From: Zhengitettix transpicula
Lineage: Eukaryota; Arthropoda; Insecta; Orthoptera; Tetrigidae
Direction: 5' to 3'
Length of the DNA: 64,000 bases
Assembly (NCBI GenBank): GCA_037074705.1
Contig: CM073591.1
Coordinates: forward strand, 9,212,587-9,276,586
The notes beneath the pieces were generated by a model that saw only the letters and a list, made by a program, of their open reading frames with translations, did not search any database and was not told the DNA's origin. This document shows, piece by piece, positions 1-11,817 of this stretch. Position 1 is the stretch's first letter; every line of letters starts with the position of its first letter. The position numbers and the translations under genes were made by a program.

Positions 1-1628
1 CAAAGACTGTGGCCTCAGTTGCCCACTTGCCAAAGATGGGACGTACAATTACAAAACCGTTCTGCCCATTAAGAAAGCCTATCCTATGGTAAGATGCTCG
101 AGCTTCAATTTTAAATTCACTTAAGAACAATTTATTTTATCACCACGTTTACTATAACAATATATTTGTATTTTTGTGAAATGAATGTACTTCTTCCCTC
201 TGAAGACAGTTTTCCTTGCTGTTCAATACGTTTCTACATTTTATATTTCTGTCCTCACCATTGGTAATTTCCTCCCCTTCACTTGACCTGTATTTGGTTA
301 TTCTTCTTCTTGTTTATTTAGGCTCAGGAGATCCAATACTGTCTTTTTATTCCATTTCTATTATAAATTTTTGCTCCTCTTCAGACAGCGGATTACCCAA
401 TTAACATTTCCAATCATTGTCTCTACACTTTTATCCACAAATTTTAAAACTATATTAAATGTCTACATGTGAATGTTAAATGAAATGACAATTTATATTT
501 TTATCCTTCAAAAAAAACTCTACCAAGTCGTTACGAGACCCAATAGCACATCCAGTGCAGAGCTACAACTTAGTTTCACTTCAGTAGATTGACGACTTAG
601 ATTGTTGCAAAAATTTCACCATTATGGATAGATAGACAGATAGATTTATTCACCATTAGCCCTCTTAAGAGGAAATAGGATTAGTCACAAATGTACAGTA
701 GATAAATTACATATAAACAGAATTAATATTTATAGGTTACACAAACACACAAAAAAAATTATATCTGTTCACATTTGTCTAGTCACCACAATCATACACA
801 CTATCTTTAGGAAACTGATGCACGACACTAATCACTTCCTGGTATTCATCTCCTGTTGCTAAGGTATGGAGTGAAAGCAGAGGCGGGAAAACAGAACCAA
901 AAGGGGAAAACTATTTACATATTTATAGCATATTCGGCAATTTTGTAGGCAAGGCAGTTTAAGGAATGTGAGACCGATTCAAAAATTTGTGTACGGAGGA
1001 ATAAGTTCCATTTACAAGAAAAGTTTTACACTCCTTGACGAATGACATGTGGGGCATTAAATAATTACATTATTTCCTCCTTTATGCTACTTGAGTCAAA
1101 CATATCCTACCTTACTACAGCTGTAGAATGTTGTGGTTTTAAAGTTCAATTTGTTAAGATTAGATATAGTATTCTATATTTTGTCAGATTGGCAAAGAAA
1201 TAAGATTGAACCCAACATTACAAATGGTGAGTAGTTTGGCGTTTGTTGAGAACATTAACAGTTCAATCCAAAACGTACCTATGCCAATAAATTATTCTTT
1301 TCCTCTTCGTGTTCTCGGGGCCCATCTATAATATTGATCATATTTGAGTGACATTCCTCTTCTCGACAGATGTTCAGAGTTTCAACATACCAACTGTTCA
1401 ATGTGGATTATCTGTTTGTGGCTCCTGGGTCCCTTCACAATATGTTAATGTACTACCTATTGGTTTAATTCACATATCAAGTGACAAGTTTAATTTTTTT
1501 GTATTCCGTAGCTCACACTGTTGTTGCTGTACATTTTTCAGATCACCCTCGACGTTTTATGGCAGCTCGTGGATGGCGACGGCAAAGTCATATGCTGTGC
1601 TGAAATTCCCAGCCGTATATGTGGGTGA
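1..1628 (+). CDS. NPC2: NPC2-like (ML-domain) sterol-binding protein, C-terminal two exons
   Basis: Partial gene entering from the left edge. Exon 1-88 reads (from base 2) KDCGLSCPLAKDGTYNYKTV and on to YPM, then a GT donor at 89. The acceptor AG at 1540-1541 opens an exon 1542-1628 beginning ITLDVLWQLVDGDGKVICC and ending ICG before TGA (1626-1628). Both junctions are phase 0, so the frame closes. The CPLxKG-type cysteine stretch, the LP..K.YP segment and the V.W.L.D..G...C core are the C-terminal half of the secreted ML/NPC2 fold, which binds sterols in the endolysosome of animals; insects have expanded NPC2 families. The signal peptide and first cysteines are outside the window. The 1.45-kb intron holds a LINE 3' end. 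No KKxx or other retention signal is visible. Family assignment is confident; which paralogue is unknown. Confidence 0.88.
618..1040 (-). repeat. 5'-truncated non-LTR retrotransposon 3' end
   Basis: Read on the minus strand, this matches the 3' untranslated end of the LINE at 60362-61305, with a few small indels, including the same stretch around the last stop codon and the same end before a (TCTA)n tail. It lacks the reverse-transcriptase part, so it is a short dead copy. It sits in the last intron of the NPC2-like gene, antisense to it. Confidence 0.8.
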
Positions 1629-1846
1629 TTGCAGACTTCAGCATATTAGTATTTTTGTTTGTAATGATATCTCTACAAAGTGTTAGGGTTGTCTCAGGAA
1701 AATGAAGTAATTGAATATTCGTTGTTTAATAAATGCATATCCGTGGAAATTGTTGGACAGAAGGACCCTGAGCTTTACTTATTGTAACAATAATGAATCT
1801 GTGATAAAATGTATCTTTCCATGGTGTTACCATATTTAATTTGCCA

Positions 1847-1852
1847 AATAAA
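1847..1852 (+). promoter_or_regulatory. poly(A) signal AATAAA for the NPC2-like gene
   Basis: AATAAA lies about 220 bases after the NPC2 stop codon. A second AATAAA is at 1728-1733. Either could serve; the T-rich stretch beginning near 1880 favours the distal one. Confidence 0.5.
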
Positions 1853-1859
1853 ATGATTT

Positions 1860-3195
1860 AAGTTTCAATCATTGTTATATTTTTTTTATTATTTGCCAAA
1901 AGGATTTTTTACCTTTACACAAATTTAAGCAGGCTAGTGATTCTTCTCTGGAGGGTATGAAAATTTTCTGAAAACTGTAGAGATCTGCCCTCACCACTTT
2001 TTGTCAAGATGTTGAGGGGTTGAAGTGGTTCGACATGAACGGGCCAAAGTTCCAGGGTGCTCTGCAGTTGGCAGCTTAATGGCAATGGTGTCAGACTTCA
2101 ACAGCACAAGTGGTTGTGAACATAAAACCTGTCATGTTCCTAACACACATGGTCTTTGAAGTAAAAAAAAACAAGATTTTTTATAGTCATTAAATTAAGA
2201 TATAGAAATTCTCAAGCAGATAAAAATAATAAGAGATAAATAGATTAATTGTACCCAGTATCATCAATTATTTACTTAATGTATTTTACAGCACAGGAAG
2301 GATAAAGTTACTTAATCATGATTCGTTCGGAAAGAAAGGCCGCCTCAACATGACTCTGGACAGAATTCTTTCCAGGAAAATCGGTTTATTTCAACACAGT
2401 AATGCAACCGTTTGTATTTAACATTTTTGTAAACATAATTTTTATTGGAATTATTAGACGTTTGTATTCATTCAATTAAAATTGTACTCTGCTGACATTG
2501 AGTCTAGTCCAAATAAATTATACAATTTAATTTCTAGGCACCATTTGAGTGTCTTCCACAGTGAGATTTATTTTTAATTTTTCTGAGTTCATAGTCATTG
2601 GAGTATCCGGCAAGACGTAAAGGCTACACATTCTTATTTGGTTTCCTCGGCAAAGTTTGGACGTAATTGGCCTTTGTCTCTCATTGATTTTTAATGATGA
2701 AATTAAAATTTGATCACTCGACTGATTCGAAAATCGATCCTCCCTCTTACCATGTCATTGTGTAACTAAAAGCGATTTGATTCGTTTGTACGCATGTACA
2801 TATGCAAATTGCCAATCATCACGTACACAAACTGACGCATATAATTGTAGATAAGGAAGTCGACACTGTCTTAACTGTAGGCAAGCTGTAACAAGCAGCC
2901 ATTAAGCCACAATAAATTAAGTGGAATTATACCTGAAATTAAATATATAGTTTGGGGGGGGGGGGAGAAAGCATGTACCAACACTTAATGCAGAAAGATA
3001 GGATTGATTTTTGTCAATATTTATGATAAAATATCAAGGTCACATTTATGTCTTTTATTGTTTTTATGGCAATGTCAATTTTTGATACCAGGCATTCATA
3101 TGTAAAATGTGATGATTTGTACTGTAATCAAATTCCCTGCCCAGGACTCTCTCTCTCACACACACAAAATCATTAAAACAAACATTCCTCTGACC
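1860..3195. other. no gene seen; contains a G12 run and one half of a 29-bp direct repeat
   Basis: AT-rich sequence with no coding signal I can support. A run of twelve G lies at 2954-2965. A 29-base stretch at 2179-2207 is repeated exactly at 3742-3770. Confidence 0.6.
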
Positions 3196-3377
3196 CCAAT
3201 AAATAGTTCTCGGAATACACACTGGTTTTGCCTATTTATATTTATATATATATATAGAAGATGACGAAAGTGCTTTCAGTCGTCAAAACGTTGCATGTAA
3301 ATATAAATATGCAAAACCCGTGTGTATTCCAAGAACTATTTATTGAACAACTGCACCGGGAAAGACTACAATCTTCG
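3196..3377. mobile_element. Hammerhead-type inverted-repeat element (degenerate) with 12-bp target duplication
   Basis: The arms starting AATAAATAGTTCTCGGAAT and, on the right, ending around AACTATTTATT are inverted copies. The right arm carries a degenerate hammerhead-like core (GAAGATGACGA near 3258, then CGTCAAAACGTTG). The sequence ATTCCTCTGACC occurs exactly at 3184-3195 and again at 3378-3389, flanking the element, which is a clean target-site duplication. The same right end (ACCGGGAAAGACT) recurs in the elements at 43.2, 46.2 and 59.0 kb. Confidence 0.75.
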
Positions 3378-3389
3378 ATTCCTCTGACC

Positions 3390-4264
3390 TGTTCATTCCT
3401 TACTTTACTCAGTTAAAATATAACTACTTCACTTATACTTTATCACGTATAATTTAAATTAATTACAACTAACAGCACAAACAATGTATTTTAACTAAAT
3501 GACATGATTTTACAGAATTCAACAGCATGCACGGTCGTGGTCTTAAAAGTGAAGTTATCGTATATAAACATCAAGTATAATAAATTTGATTTTTTTCCCC
3601 CCCACATCTTTACAGAATTGCACCTGTCTATGGAAAAATGACCTTTTCTATTCTATACTACTAATGTCAATGTCTCAGTTTTGCCTTATGGATGACGATC
3701 CTAACAGATCGGCAGGGACTAACGGTTACCATGAAGAGAAATTTTATAGTCATTAAATTAAGATATAGAATTCAAGTTTATTGATGAACTAGTTCTAAAC
3801 ATGTAGTTGTTGCAACAAGGAACAGGTGGCACCTCAAGTCGATACTCAGTCAATGATAGACATGTCGATGCAACCGCATCCTCTGCCAATGCTTACATTA
3901 TATATTTCTTAAGCGACAAATACTTTTTTTCTCAACATTTTCTTACATCACAAATTATATTTTCAGTAGCATTTTATTGTCTGTCCATAAAAATTTATTA
4001 CTTTTTAACTTTACATATTGCCCAAGAGTATCTAATCCAGATTCCGTAAGGTGCCCTTATAATTGTATCTCACGAGATTGAATGACATTGAAAATGATTA
4101 GCGGATTATTATATTCGGGATCCCAAGTCAAATGCAAATAGTGATGAGATTCATAGACGTATTATGTCAACAAATGAATCGTTCTCGGGATGCAAACTCC
4201 TAAACTTTATAACACATTGCCTAACAGCATCAACCACATTTGTGGAAGACTGAAACAATGCTTG
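3390..4264. other. no gene seen
   Basis: AT-rich sequence. The only structure I noticed is the second copy of the 29-bp direct repeat at 3742-3770. Short open frames here show no recognisable domain. Confidence 0.5.
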
Positions 4265-4700
4265 AGAGACAAGTGTTAACTTGAGCATCTGAGATGTGGG
4301 TGTTAAAGAAAGCAGATGAGAAAGCAGTTTGTATTTTTGAAAGGATGATATTGGGGAAGCATATTTGGAGCAGTCAGACAGAGATCGCCGAAGGAAGAGA
4401 TACAAAATTATGAAATATATCAATTATTTAATGAGCCGGATATAGTTTAATATATCAATGTTGGCAGACTGCGCTGGCCAGGTCACATAGACGTCCCCAG
4501 GTGCAGACTGGGAAATACTTTCTACATACATCGTGGTGCTGGGGTCTTAAACTAACTACCAGAAGATGTAAGAAACCTCCCACATTTAAAAATGAAGTAC
4601 AAAGATGGCTTCTCAGGAGATGTTATTACTACTATTTTAGTGAATTTTTGGAGTGTGAATTAGAATCACTGTAATTTTCTTCCTTCTGTAATTTAAGTAC
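4265..4700 (+). pseudogene. LINE reverse-transcriptase C-terminal remnants (two pieces)
   Basis: Translated with frame changes, 4270-4500 gives pieces such as MWVLKKADEKAVCIFERMIL and, near 4460, LRWPGHI, the usual tail of RTE/R1-like LINE proteins (W.LKKADE..L..FERKIL ... RLRWAGH). Bases 4495-4640 then read VPRCRLGNTFYIHRGAG followed by LPEDVRN and a short F..E...W stretch, like the C-terminal end of another LINE clade. Stops and frameshifts interrupt both. I read it as decayed, possibly fused LINE debris; the clades are uncertain. Confidence 0.6.
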
Positions 4701-4794
4701 ATAAATAAACATAAAATTCTACACCTGATGTAACGCCTGCACTATTGACGATGCCACATCCTGTTTTTTTTTCAGGCCTTGGGCAAAGAAAGCA

Positions 4795-5521
4795 ATTATT
4801 ATTATTATTAGGACAGAGAAGAACAGGACTGTCAAAAATGATTTTTTATACCAAACCAGAAAGGGAGACGAGACAGTTTGGACGACCTAAACTGAGACGG
4901 GAAGATGAACTGCCACCATGAATGGACAGAAATGACAGGAGCTACTGAAGAAGGTCAAGCCAATGATGATCTGGATACTGTACATATTGCACAACATGTC
5001 ATGTAGATACTTTACTCTTCATCACTCACGTAACAGCCACATCTGCGTGTAAGTGGAAATTTTAAAACAACCTTATTCTGATGCCTCTTGCATTCTTGAA
5101 AATCAAACCACCTGACGAAAGCAACAAGGATTGCAGAAACATTGTGTGGTTTTAATTATTATTATTATTATTAGGACGGAGAAGAACAGGACTGTCAAAA
5201 ATGTTTTTTATACCCAAACCAGAAAGGGAGACGAGACAGTTTGGACGACCTAAACTGAGACGGGAAGATGGACTGCCACCATGAATGGACAGAAATGACA
5301 GGAGCTACTGAAGAAGGTCAAGCCAATGATGATCTGGATACTGTACATATTGCACAACATGTCATGTAGATACTTTACTCTTCATCACTCATGCAACTGC
5401 CACATCTGCGTGTAAGTGGAAATTTTAAAACAACCTTATTCTGATGCCTCTTGCATTCTTGTAAATCAAATCACCTGACCCAAATCAACAAGGATTGCAG
5501 AAACATTGTGTGGTTTTTTAA
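4795..5521. repeat. 363-bp tandem duplication (two units)
   Basis: Two near-identical units: GGACAGAGAAGAACAGGACT at 4811 and the same stretch with one change at 5174, a period of 363 bases. Each unit starts in an ATT microsatellite, contains a LINE-like stretch (TKPERETRQFGRPKLRRED in the first) and ends with a hammerhead-like core. The second unit's core is damaged (CTGACCC in place of CTGACGA). Confidence 0.85.
5112..5148 (+). ncRNA. hammerhead-ribozyme-like core (GCAA/TTGC stem II)
   Basis: CTGACGA at 5112-5118, then AA, a hairpin GCAA - CAAGGA - TTGC, then A and GAAAC at 5136-5140. After GAA, the bases ACA-TTG-TGT form a three-pair stem III with a three-base loop. The base at the expected cleavage position is G, which hammerheads normally do not cut, so this copy is probably inactive. 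The arrangement is that of the minimal hammerheads known from Penelope-like elements. Confidence 0.5.
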
Positions 5522-5639
5522 TTTTCGTCTGTTGTCTCGCTATTTATTTTATCTAATCGGAACGCACAAAGCACCTGACTTTTCACACGCCACTCTTCTT
5601 CAAGTTGCTGATCGCAACATCTGTTAATCCTAGCACCTG

Positions 5640-6200
5640 TTAAAATGTCAACGCAGCAGTGTGGGGGGGGCCGAGGCGCATGCGCGGAAACGCTCGTCCT
5701 TGACCACTCGCTTATCACGCTGCAGTCTCCGGCTCTTCAGTCTGGTCTCAAGTTCTGTGCTTCCAGGATCGGCTAAAGTCAGCAGGTAAGATCGTACAAT
5801 TACAAGCATCGTGCATGCGTTCAACTCCTGGGGTTCCGTTTCCTGCTTCAAGGACTGCGGGCCGCGACGAAAACAAGTCGCATAAATAAAATATGTTTCG
5901 ACCTTGTGTTTAGTAGACAACCGCGGTTAAGTCCGTCGCCAGCACCAGAGAGAGGCTTGTGCTTGAGGAGACGGTCTGGAATCCCCCCGCGCTCACAAAT
6001 ACATACACGAAGAAAGTTTTGGATTAATTTTAAAAGGGTCTTGATGATAATAGTTGTGTTCCCTGCCCCCGCCAATGCAGCCAGCTGAGCACAGGAACAT
6101 GCCAGGCGTGAGAAATGCGCATGCGCAGTATTCAGTTCAATCCCTCCCCCTTTCCTAACAGCTGAGTTCAGCGGCACTCAGCCCACAATGCAACAGTGTA
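5640..6200. promoter_or_regulatory. GC-rich patch with two NRF1-type palindromes; possible promoter
   Basis: This stretch is clearly richer in C, G and CpG than its surroundings. It holds GCGCATGCGC at 5676-5685 and the full palindrome TGCGCATGCGCA at 6116-6127, the recognition sequence of NRF1 (erect wing in insects), which is typical of constitutive promoters. I see no TATA box and no exon I can attach to it. Open frames in it have no recognisable domain. It could be a promoter of an undetected or non-coding transcript, or part of a mobile element. Confidence 0.3.
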
Positions 6201-6231
6201 CCCGTTCCCTGAAAATTAACTTTAATTAAAA

Positions 6232-6988
6232 CTAGCTGGGTGCCCGGCGTTGCCCGAGATGTCATTTATCTACAACCCCCGATACGACTCCAATTTCGGC
6301 TGCTTTTGCGCAATTTTTATGTAACGCTACTCGAACCCTAATCATTATAATCAACTCTGAAAAATATTTCTTCGACGCAAATATCTGCCGTGTTTGCATG
6401 TTCCAAAATTTCCACCCCCCTACCCCCTGCATCTGAGGGGTAAATGCCCAATTTGAATGTCGTAACTGAACACAGTGACTTCCATAACCTTTGATTTGAC
6501 TCCAATCTGGGTTGTATTCGCGTTATTTTACTGTCAAAGCATCTCCACCCCAAACCCGAAGGGTGTCCTTTTCACAGGGCGTAGGGGATGAAAATTTTAT
6601 TCAGATAACATTGGTAGAAACACTATCAATATCTTTGACCCCTAAAAATATTTATCCGACTCAAATATCGGCTGTTTTAGTATGTTTAAATATTTCCACC
6701 CCCGCTTCTGGGGGGTGGAAGACGCGTCTCACCCCGACAGTGTGTGTTTCCTGGTCGCAAAGAGAACACGTGTACGAAATTTGGTGAAAATTGCTCGACT
6801 GGTGTAGATTTGTATTTTATTTAGAAAACGTTTGTATGGGAAATAGAAAAGGGCTGTTTTTAGGGTTTTCCCGGAAATTATTCGATTTTTTCTCGCCTTT
6901 TAAACCTTCCCTAGACCTCCACGAACATTTCAAGACTAAGATAAGATAAATCCGTTCAGCCGTCCTTGAGACTAACGAACAGCAATTC

Positions 6989-7040
<52 letters not shown>
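6232..7040 (+). repeat. Dispersed repeat family A, copy 1 (ends in an AT microsatellite)
   Basis: Starts ACTAGCTGGGTGCCCGGCGT and ends in ACTAACGAACAGCAATTCAT followed by a long AT run (6990-7040). A second copy in the same orientation is at 11818-12645; the two share the start, an internal CCAATTTCGG segment, and the stretch GACGCGTCTCACCCCGACAG. Starts and ends like this are common in non-autonomous arthropod repeats, but I cannot assign a class. Confidence 0.75.
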
Positions 7041-7489
7041 CGAAGGAAAAATATTTTGCTGCTCTAAATTTGTCCCGCGTTTTACAAAAATTAGAAATTA
7101 TTGAAAGCTATGTAGACTGGTTTAGAGCTGTAGAATGTCGGGTCAGTGTGTTGGTAACACTGATAAAAGATTCTCGGTTCACCAACCGGGTCTATTCTTT
7201 ATTAACCCTTTAGTGTACGATTTTTTTAAACTGAATTTTTAAGATGTATTTTTGTGAATACAATACGGAAAAAATAAAACCCAATTTGACTCTCGTGATG
7301 ATGCACGTATTAATTATAATTAGGTCACGTTAATTGGATAATTATGATTTTACTGTAATTAGAATACATTGAGAATGACGGTTAAATTTTATTTCTTTGA
7401 AAACAATAAACACAGAATATAAATATTGTGAAGTTGTCCGGAGGGTAGCAAAAATCTGTTCCTTGGGGGGTTGCCTCACAGAAAGCTCG

Positions 7490-8765
7490 GACAGGGCATG
7501 TTGTTTCATATCTGCATCACAATCTCTTACACGCCAAGAGATGTCTCTGACAGGGTGATAGTAAAGGTTGTGTTGCATATATATATATGTATATAGCTAC
7601 TCTAGGAGCTGAAGGGTTAGAACAGAACGTTTCGCCGAAATTCATCACCTCCGTCGTCAGGTGACTGCTGAGGCGAGGCAATTTACATCACTTTCTACTA
7701 TAAATATAGCACGGCGTGGAATCCGATCATTACCGGATCCTCCTGACAACTCGAACTAATCGGGAGATCAAGTAACGCGATCGCGATGCCACCGTCCTCT
7801 CTCTCTCTCTCTGTCTCCCTCTCAGTCTCTCTCTCTCTCTGTCTCTCTCCCTCTCCCCCCTCTCTCTCTCAACATTCCTGTACGCTGCGTTTGCCGCGTC
7901 CCAACGTGTGTACGTGTTGTACCAAGAAAAGTCGACAGACGTTATCTTAATTTGAATTTTTTTTTAGTGCTACGGTGAGCTAATATTATTATTTTTACAA
8001 ATGTCTGTCTGAAAATGAAGAAAGGAGAAGAGCGAAGGAAAACTGCGGAGAGAAAAATCAACAAGTAATGAAGTGAAGCGAAAGAAGAAAAAAGTAGAGA
8101 AAAACGCAAGAAACAAGGAAAATAACCCAGACAAGATTATTATAGAAGGACGGGGTTTCCCGGTGAATCTGTCGTAGATAAAATTCTCGGGTGACAACCC
8201 GGGCCAATTGCGTTTGTTGAATAACAACGTCATTGCAGAAGCCGGGCCTCCAGTAATTGAGTGAAACCTGGAAAGCGGGTTCCAGCTAAGCAAAGCTCGT
8301 CGCAGCCACGCAACAAGGAAAACACTCGAGAGCTGAGGACGCTCAACCTGACGACGATGGCGGAGCTTGCTGTCGAAACAATTGGCCCCGGGTTGGTTAT
8401 TGAGCCAAGGTGACAGCGACGAAGCTACGAACCCTTCCAGAAGAACGAGCGACTAAGAAAGGAGCGGAGGTGGAGGTCACCGAAGACAGGGGAAGAGGAA
8501 ACGTTCACGAGACTAAAACACTACTATAATCTTAGGTTCTTCTTTCCCTTTTATACTGAGACCGATGAAGAGAGAGGACGGTGGCATCGCGATCGCGGTG
8601 CTTGATCTCCCGATTAGTTCCTAGTTATGGCAGGAGGATCCGGCGGTAATGATCGGATTCCACGCCCTGCTGATTTATAGTATAAATTGATCTAAATTGC
8701 CTCGCCTCAGCAGTGACCTGACGACGCAGGTGAGGAATTTCGGCGAAACGTCGTTCTGTTCTAAG

Positions 8766-8813
<48 letters not shown>

Positions 8814-8890
8814 ACATAGCTTTTATTGTCTCCCTCCAAGGGCATCTGTTGGTTTATAAGAGATTGTGATGCAGATATGAAACAATACAT
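7490..8890. mobile_element. 1.4-kb foldback element with about 300-bp inverted arms
   Basis: The left arm 7495-7800 is inverted in 8575-8887: for example CATCGCGATCGCG, CTCCCGATTAG, GGATCCGGCGGTAATGATCGG and TTTCATATCTGCATCACAATC each occur on both sides in opposite orientation. The arms carry hammerhead-like cores pointing outward (CTGACGACG...GGCGAAACGT near 8717-8753, and its inverted partner near 7645-7675). The middle holds a CT-rich microsatellite (7797-7870) and a partial second hammerhead-type element (8172-8400). The right arm stops next to a mariner element. Confidence 0.75.
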
Positions 8891-8891
8891 A

Positions 8892-9875
8892 CCACTGTGA
8901 TCAAAAAGTAAGGTGAAATTGTCATTTAAAACTCCCCGGGTATTAGGAAGGCAGGTTCCCTAGGTTGGCAGGACTGTCTGTAATATTTGCCAAGCGTCTG
9001 TTTTGTTAACAGGTTTAATTATCTCTGAGTTACACGTGTGTTTTTTGTAAACAACCAATTAAGTGAATTATGGGTGATTTTGTTGAGCAAAGAACTTGCA
9101 CCAAATTTTGTGTTTGCGGAAGGAATATTCTTGTGCGGGGGACACACGTTGAAGGCCTTTGGTGATCAAACTACGGCACGTTTATGAGTGGTACAACGAG
9201 TTCAAAGACGAACAACGCAGCGCTCTGGACGACCATCGACGTCTACCGACGAGGGCCACGTCCATGATGGACAATTAGAGATCTCGCTGGTGGTGTTGGA
9301 ACATCATTTGGCTCAGACTGAACCCATTTTGAAGAATGTTTTGTGTGTCTCAGACGCGTCAAGTCTCCATTGGTGGATAATAAAAGCGTCGCGATTGTGT
9401 TGTGTGAAACTTTGCTGTCTGACAGTCAGGACCACTGGAAATGCGTCATTACTGGAGACGAGACCCTGGAACCAGCGAATATCAAGGTCATGGTGACAGT
9501 CGTGGTGTGGTGCACTGTGAATTCCTTCCCCCGGGGCCAAACTGTCAACAAGGAACATTATCTTGGTTCCTTCAGCACGATGATGCACCACGTCACACTG
9601 CAACCACCGTGTGCGACTTCTGCCTGTTCAGCAAACTCAAGAGGCCAACGTGGGGACGCCGTTGTAACACCATTGAGGAGATAAAAACCGAATCGAAGAA
9701 GGTCTTGAAGGCTACACAGGGAACAAGACTATTCCGACTGTTTCGAGGACTGGGAAAAAGCGTTGGGAAAAGTGCGGACGGGGATGACTTTGATAGGGGA
9801 TGAAATTGATTTGGAAGAATAAATAAAGAATTTATATTTTATAAATAAATTCACCGTACTTTTTGTTCACAGTGG
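8892..9875 (+). mobile_element. mariner-like transposon with both terminal inverted repeats
   Basis: The left end CCACTGTGATCAAAAAGTAA and the complement of the right end CCACTGTGAACAAAAAGTAC match in 18 of the 20 bases, and TA dinucleotides flank the element at 8890-8891 and 9876-9877, the target duplication of the Tc1/mariner superfamily. At 984 bp it is shorter than a full mariner (about 1.3 kb), and its transposase is broken. It sits immediately outside the right arm of the foldback element. Confidence 0.88.
9183..9803 (+). pseudogene. broken mariner transposase
   Basis: The reading starts YEWYNEFKDEQRSALDD, the W..RF..G...DD region ahead of the catalytic domain. Another frame gives SGRPSTSTDE. 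A third gives CVITGDETL, matching the first catalytic aspartate motif (TGDE). A further frame gives LQHDDAPRHTA, matching the second (HDNARPH). Several frameshifts and a large internal deletion separate these parts, so no active transposase can be made. Family membership is clear from the order of motifs and the terminal repeats; the subfamily is not. Confidence 0.85.
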
Positions 9876-9877
9876 TA

Positions 9878-11817
9878 AATATAACAAAGCTGTCAAGCGT
9901 CGACGTTGCAGTTGCCCAAAGACAATGGGAGCTTCAGGAGACTTAGTTTAGTGACTAACAGCAGAGTTATAAATATCAAAGAGAGCAGTTGGCATCGCTA
10001 AACCTTATTTACACAGGATAATAATAATAATAATAATAATAGTAAGAGAAAACCCATCAGAACGAGTTATTTTTAAGAATCCCATTTGTTCCTGGAATAG
10101 CTCCACCCATAAAACCCTGCGGCAAAGCGCACTCGTCGCACCTCGTGCCAAATCTTCAAAGTTGCAATTCCGTTGTTGACGTAGGTCAGGCAGGGGTGGG
10201 CAAACAGCGGGCCCCGTCAAGACAGTCACCAAAAGAAAAAATTCCGCCTTTAATGGACACCACGGAGGAGATACAATGTGTTTAATGCGTGATGACGTTA
10301 CTTATTATCTCTGACCTCCACTAAGTAGAAGAGAAACACTGTCTGGGATAATCAAGGTTGTACTCAATTACCTTGGAGGGAAAAAAACACTTCACTTCGT
10401 ACTTCTTTTCCTCCGGATTCCACCTATATTTTATTCCTTGAGGAGGAACTGACTTTCCCCTGTGGCAGTCCCCTTGACTACCCGCCGTAGGAGGTCTTCG
10501 ACCGTTCAATTCCTAGAACGGCTTATCTGCGCTAGGAGGAAGTAACTTTTGAAAACAATATCCCTTGGTCATTCTAAGCTAATTTATTAAATATTATCAA
10601 AGATATGTACAATTAAAATTTTGCCCTCCCGACCAGCGAGTTATGAAAACTCAAGGATTATTTTGGCAAGTTAGGCCCGAGAAACGATTTATAAAAAGTG
10701 CTTTACGCAACCATGAGATTTGCGAGCTTGGTTACCAGACTGGGGTCTCTGCAACACAGCGACGTCCCTCGCAGCTGGTCATCGATGTCTCTCTCGTGGA
10801 GTTTCGCTGGTAAATTCTCAAAAATCCCAAGAGCAACTGGTCAGCGCAACTTCTCCAGTCAGAATCCTCCTACAGTGGATGCTTGACCAGGCCTCCACTT
10901 GTCCCGACCTGTGGGACCAACCGTTCCTCTATTGCTCCATTCAATTTATTATGGACCAATCACAGGTCCTAGACGATTCCAACAGCGAGACTCTCCGCAC
11001 CTGCTGTTTGTTGACGGGAAAACCCCGGAGGTCCAGTTACTATCCCCAGCCTGACTGGCACCAAACGGTACTTTTTGCTGACGTTCGATAAACATGGTTG
11101 CTCACGCGTTTAAATAAACTCACTAAAATATCAGTAAAATCAATTAAAAGACGCCTACCCTAAATAACGCGCTATACCCCAAACACTTCCCTCAGGTAAA
11201 TTATTTCAGTTCTTAATCGTCCTATATATAGGAACAAAAATATTTACCATATCTGGGTTTTTGTTGTTTCCGGCATTATATTTTAAACTGTTGGTCCCAC
11301 CTACCTGACCCATATAACAGGACTTTTGGAGCTGTTTTCAATGCATGACGTGTGAGGCAGTGGAGGTGTGTGGGGGGGGGGTGACGTTCGCAGATGAAAT
11401 TAGGTCGTTTATTTCCAAGGCAAGCAGGTGGAGAGAATTCTTCCCTTCATCAGAAGAACAGGAAGGTCTTTCTGCTTCGACGAGGGACCATCTTGGAGGA
11501 GATTGAGCCCAACACCGTGCCCTGAGGAGCTGCAGTCAGGCGTGTTTGATGCCGTGACGTTGGTTACTTGACTTTTATAAACATTTTCCAGCTGGACATT
11601 TTGCCATTCTTGATAAACATATGCCGTGAAAATGTTCTCTACACACACTTGTGAGCATAGTTTCCCTCGCATGAAGATCAGCAAGAGTAAATCTTTGACA
11701 GACACAGATAGAACTCGCAGGCTGTGATGAGAATCTCTGACAAAGTCCCATTCAACTTAAATGTCCTTACAGTTACAATAAATAAATTCGATAAACTATT
11801 TCATTAATTTTTTTTAA
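9878..11817. other. unassigned intergenic stretch
   Basis: Contains an ATA microsatellite (about 10016-10043) and a G run at 11372-11381. It also contains an open frame of 123 codons at 10720-11091 (+) and one of 98 codons at 11409-11705 (-). Neither open frame shows a domain, splice partners or coding signature I recognise, so I leave them unannotated. CAGGGGTGGGCAAACAGCGG at 10190 resembles a hAT terminal end but has no partner. Confidence 0.4.

Noticed and set aside
4151..4423. 90-codon open frame on the minus strand
   Set aside because: The opposite strand reads as a LINE reverse-transcriptase C-terminus (W.LKKADE... ), so this frame is its shadow.
10188..10216. CAGGGGTGGGCAAACAGCGG, similar to a hAT-type terminal end
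   Set aside because: No inverted partner or 8-bp target duplication found nearby and no transposase; too short to support.
10720..11091. 123-codon open frame, GC-richer than its surroundings
   Set aside because: No recognisable domain, no splice partners and no composition clearly beyond local variation; not enough to call a gene.
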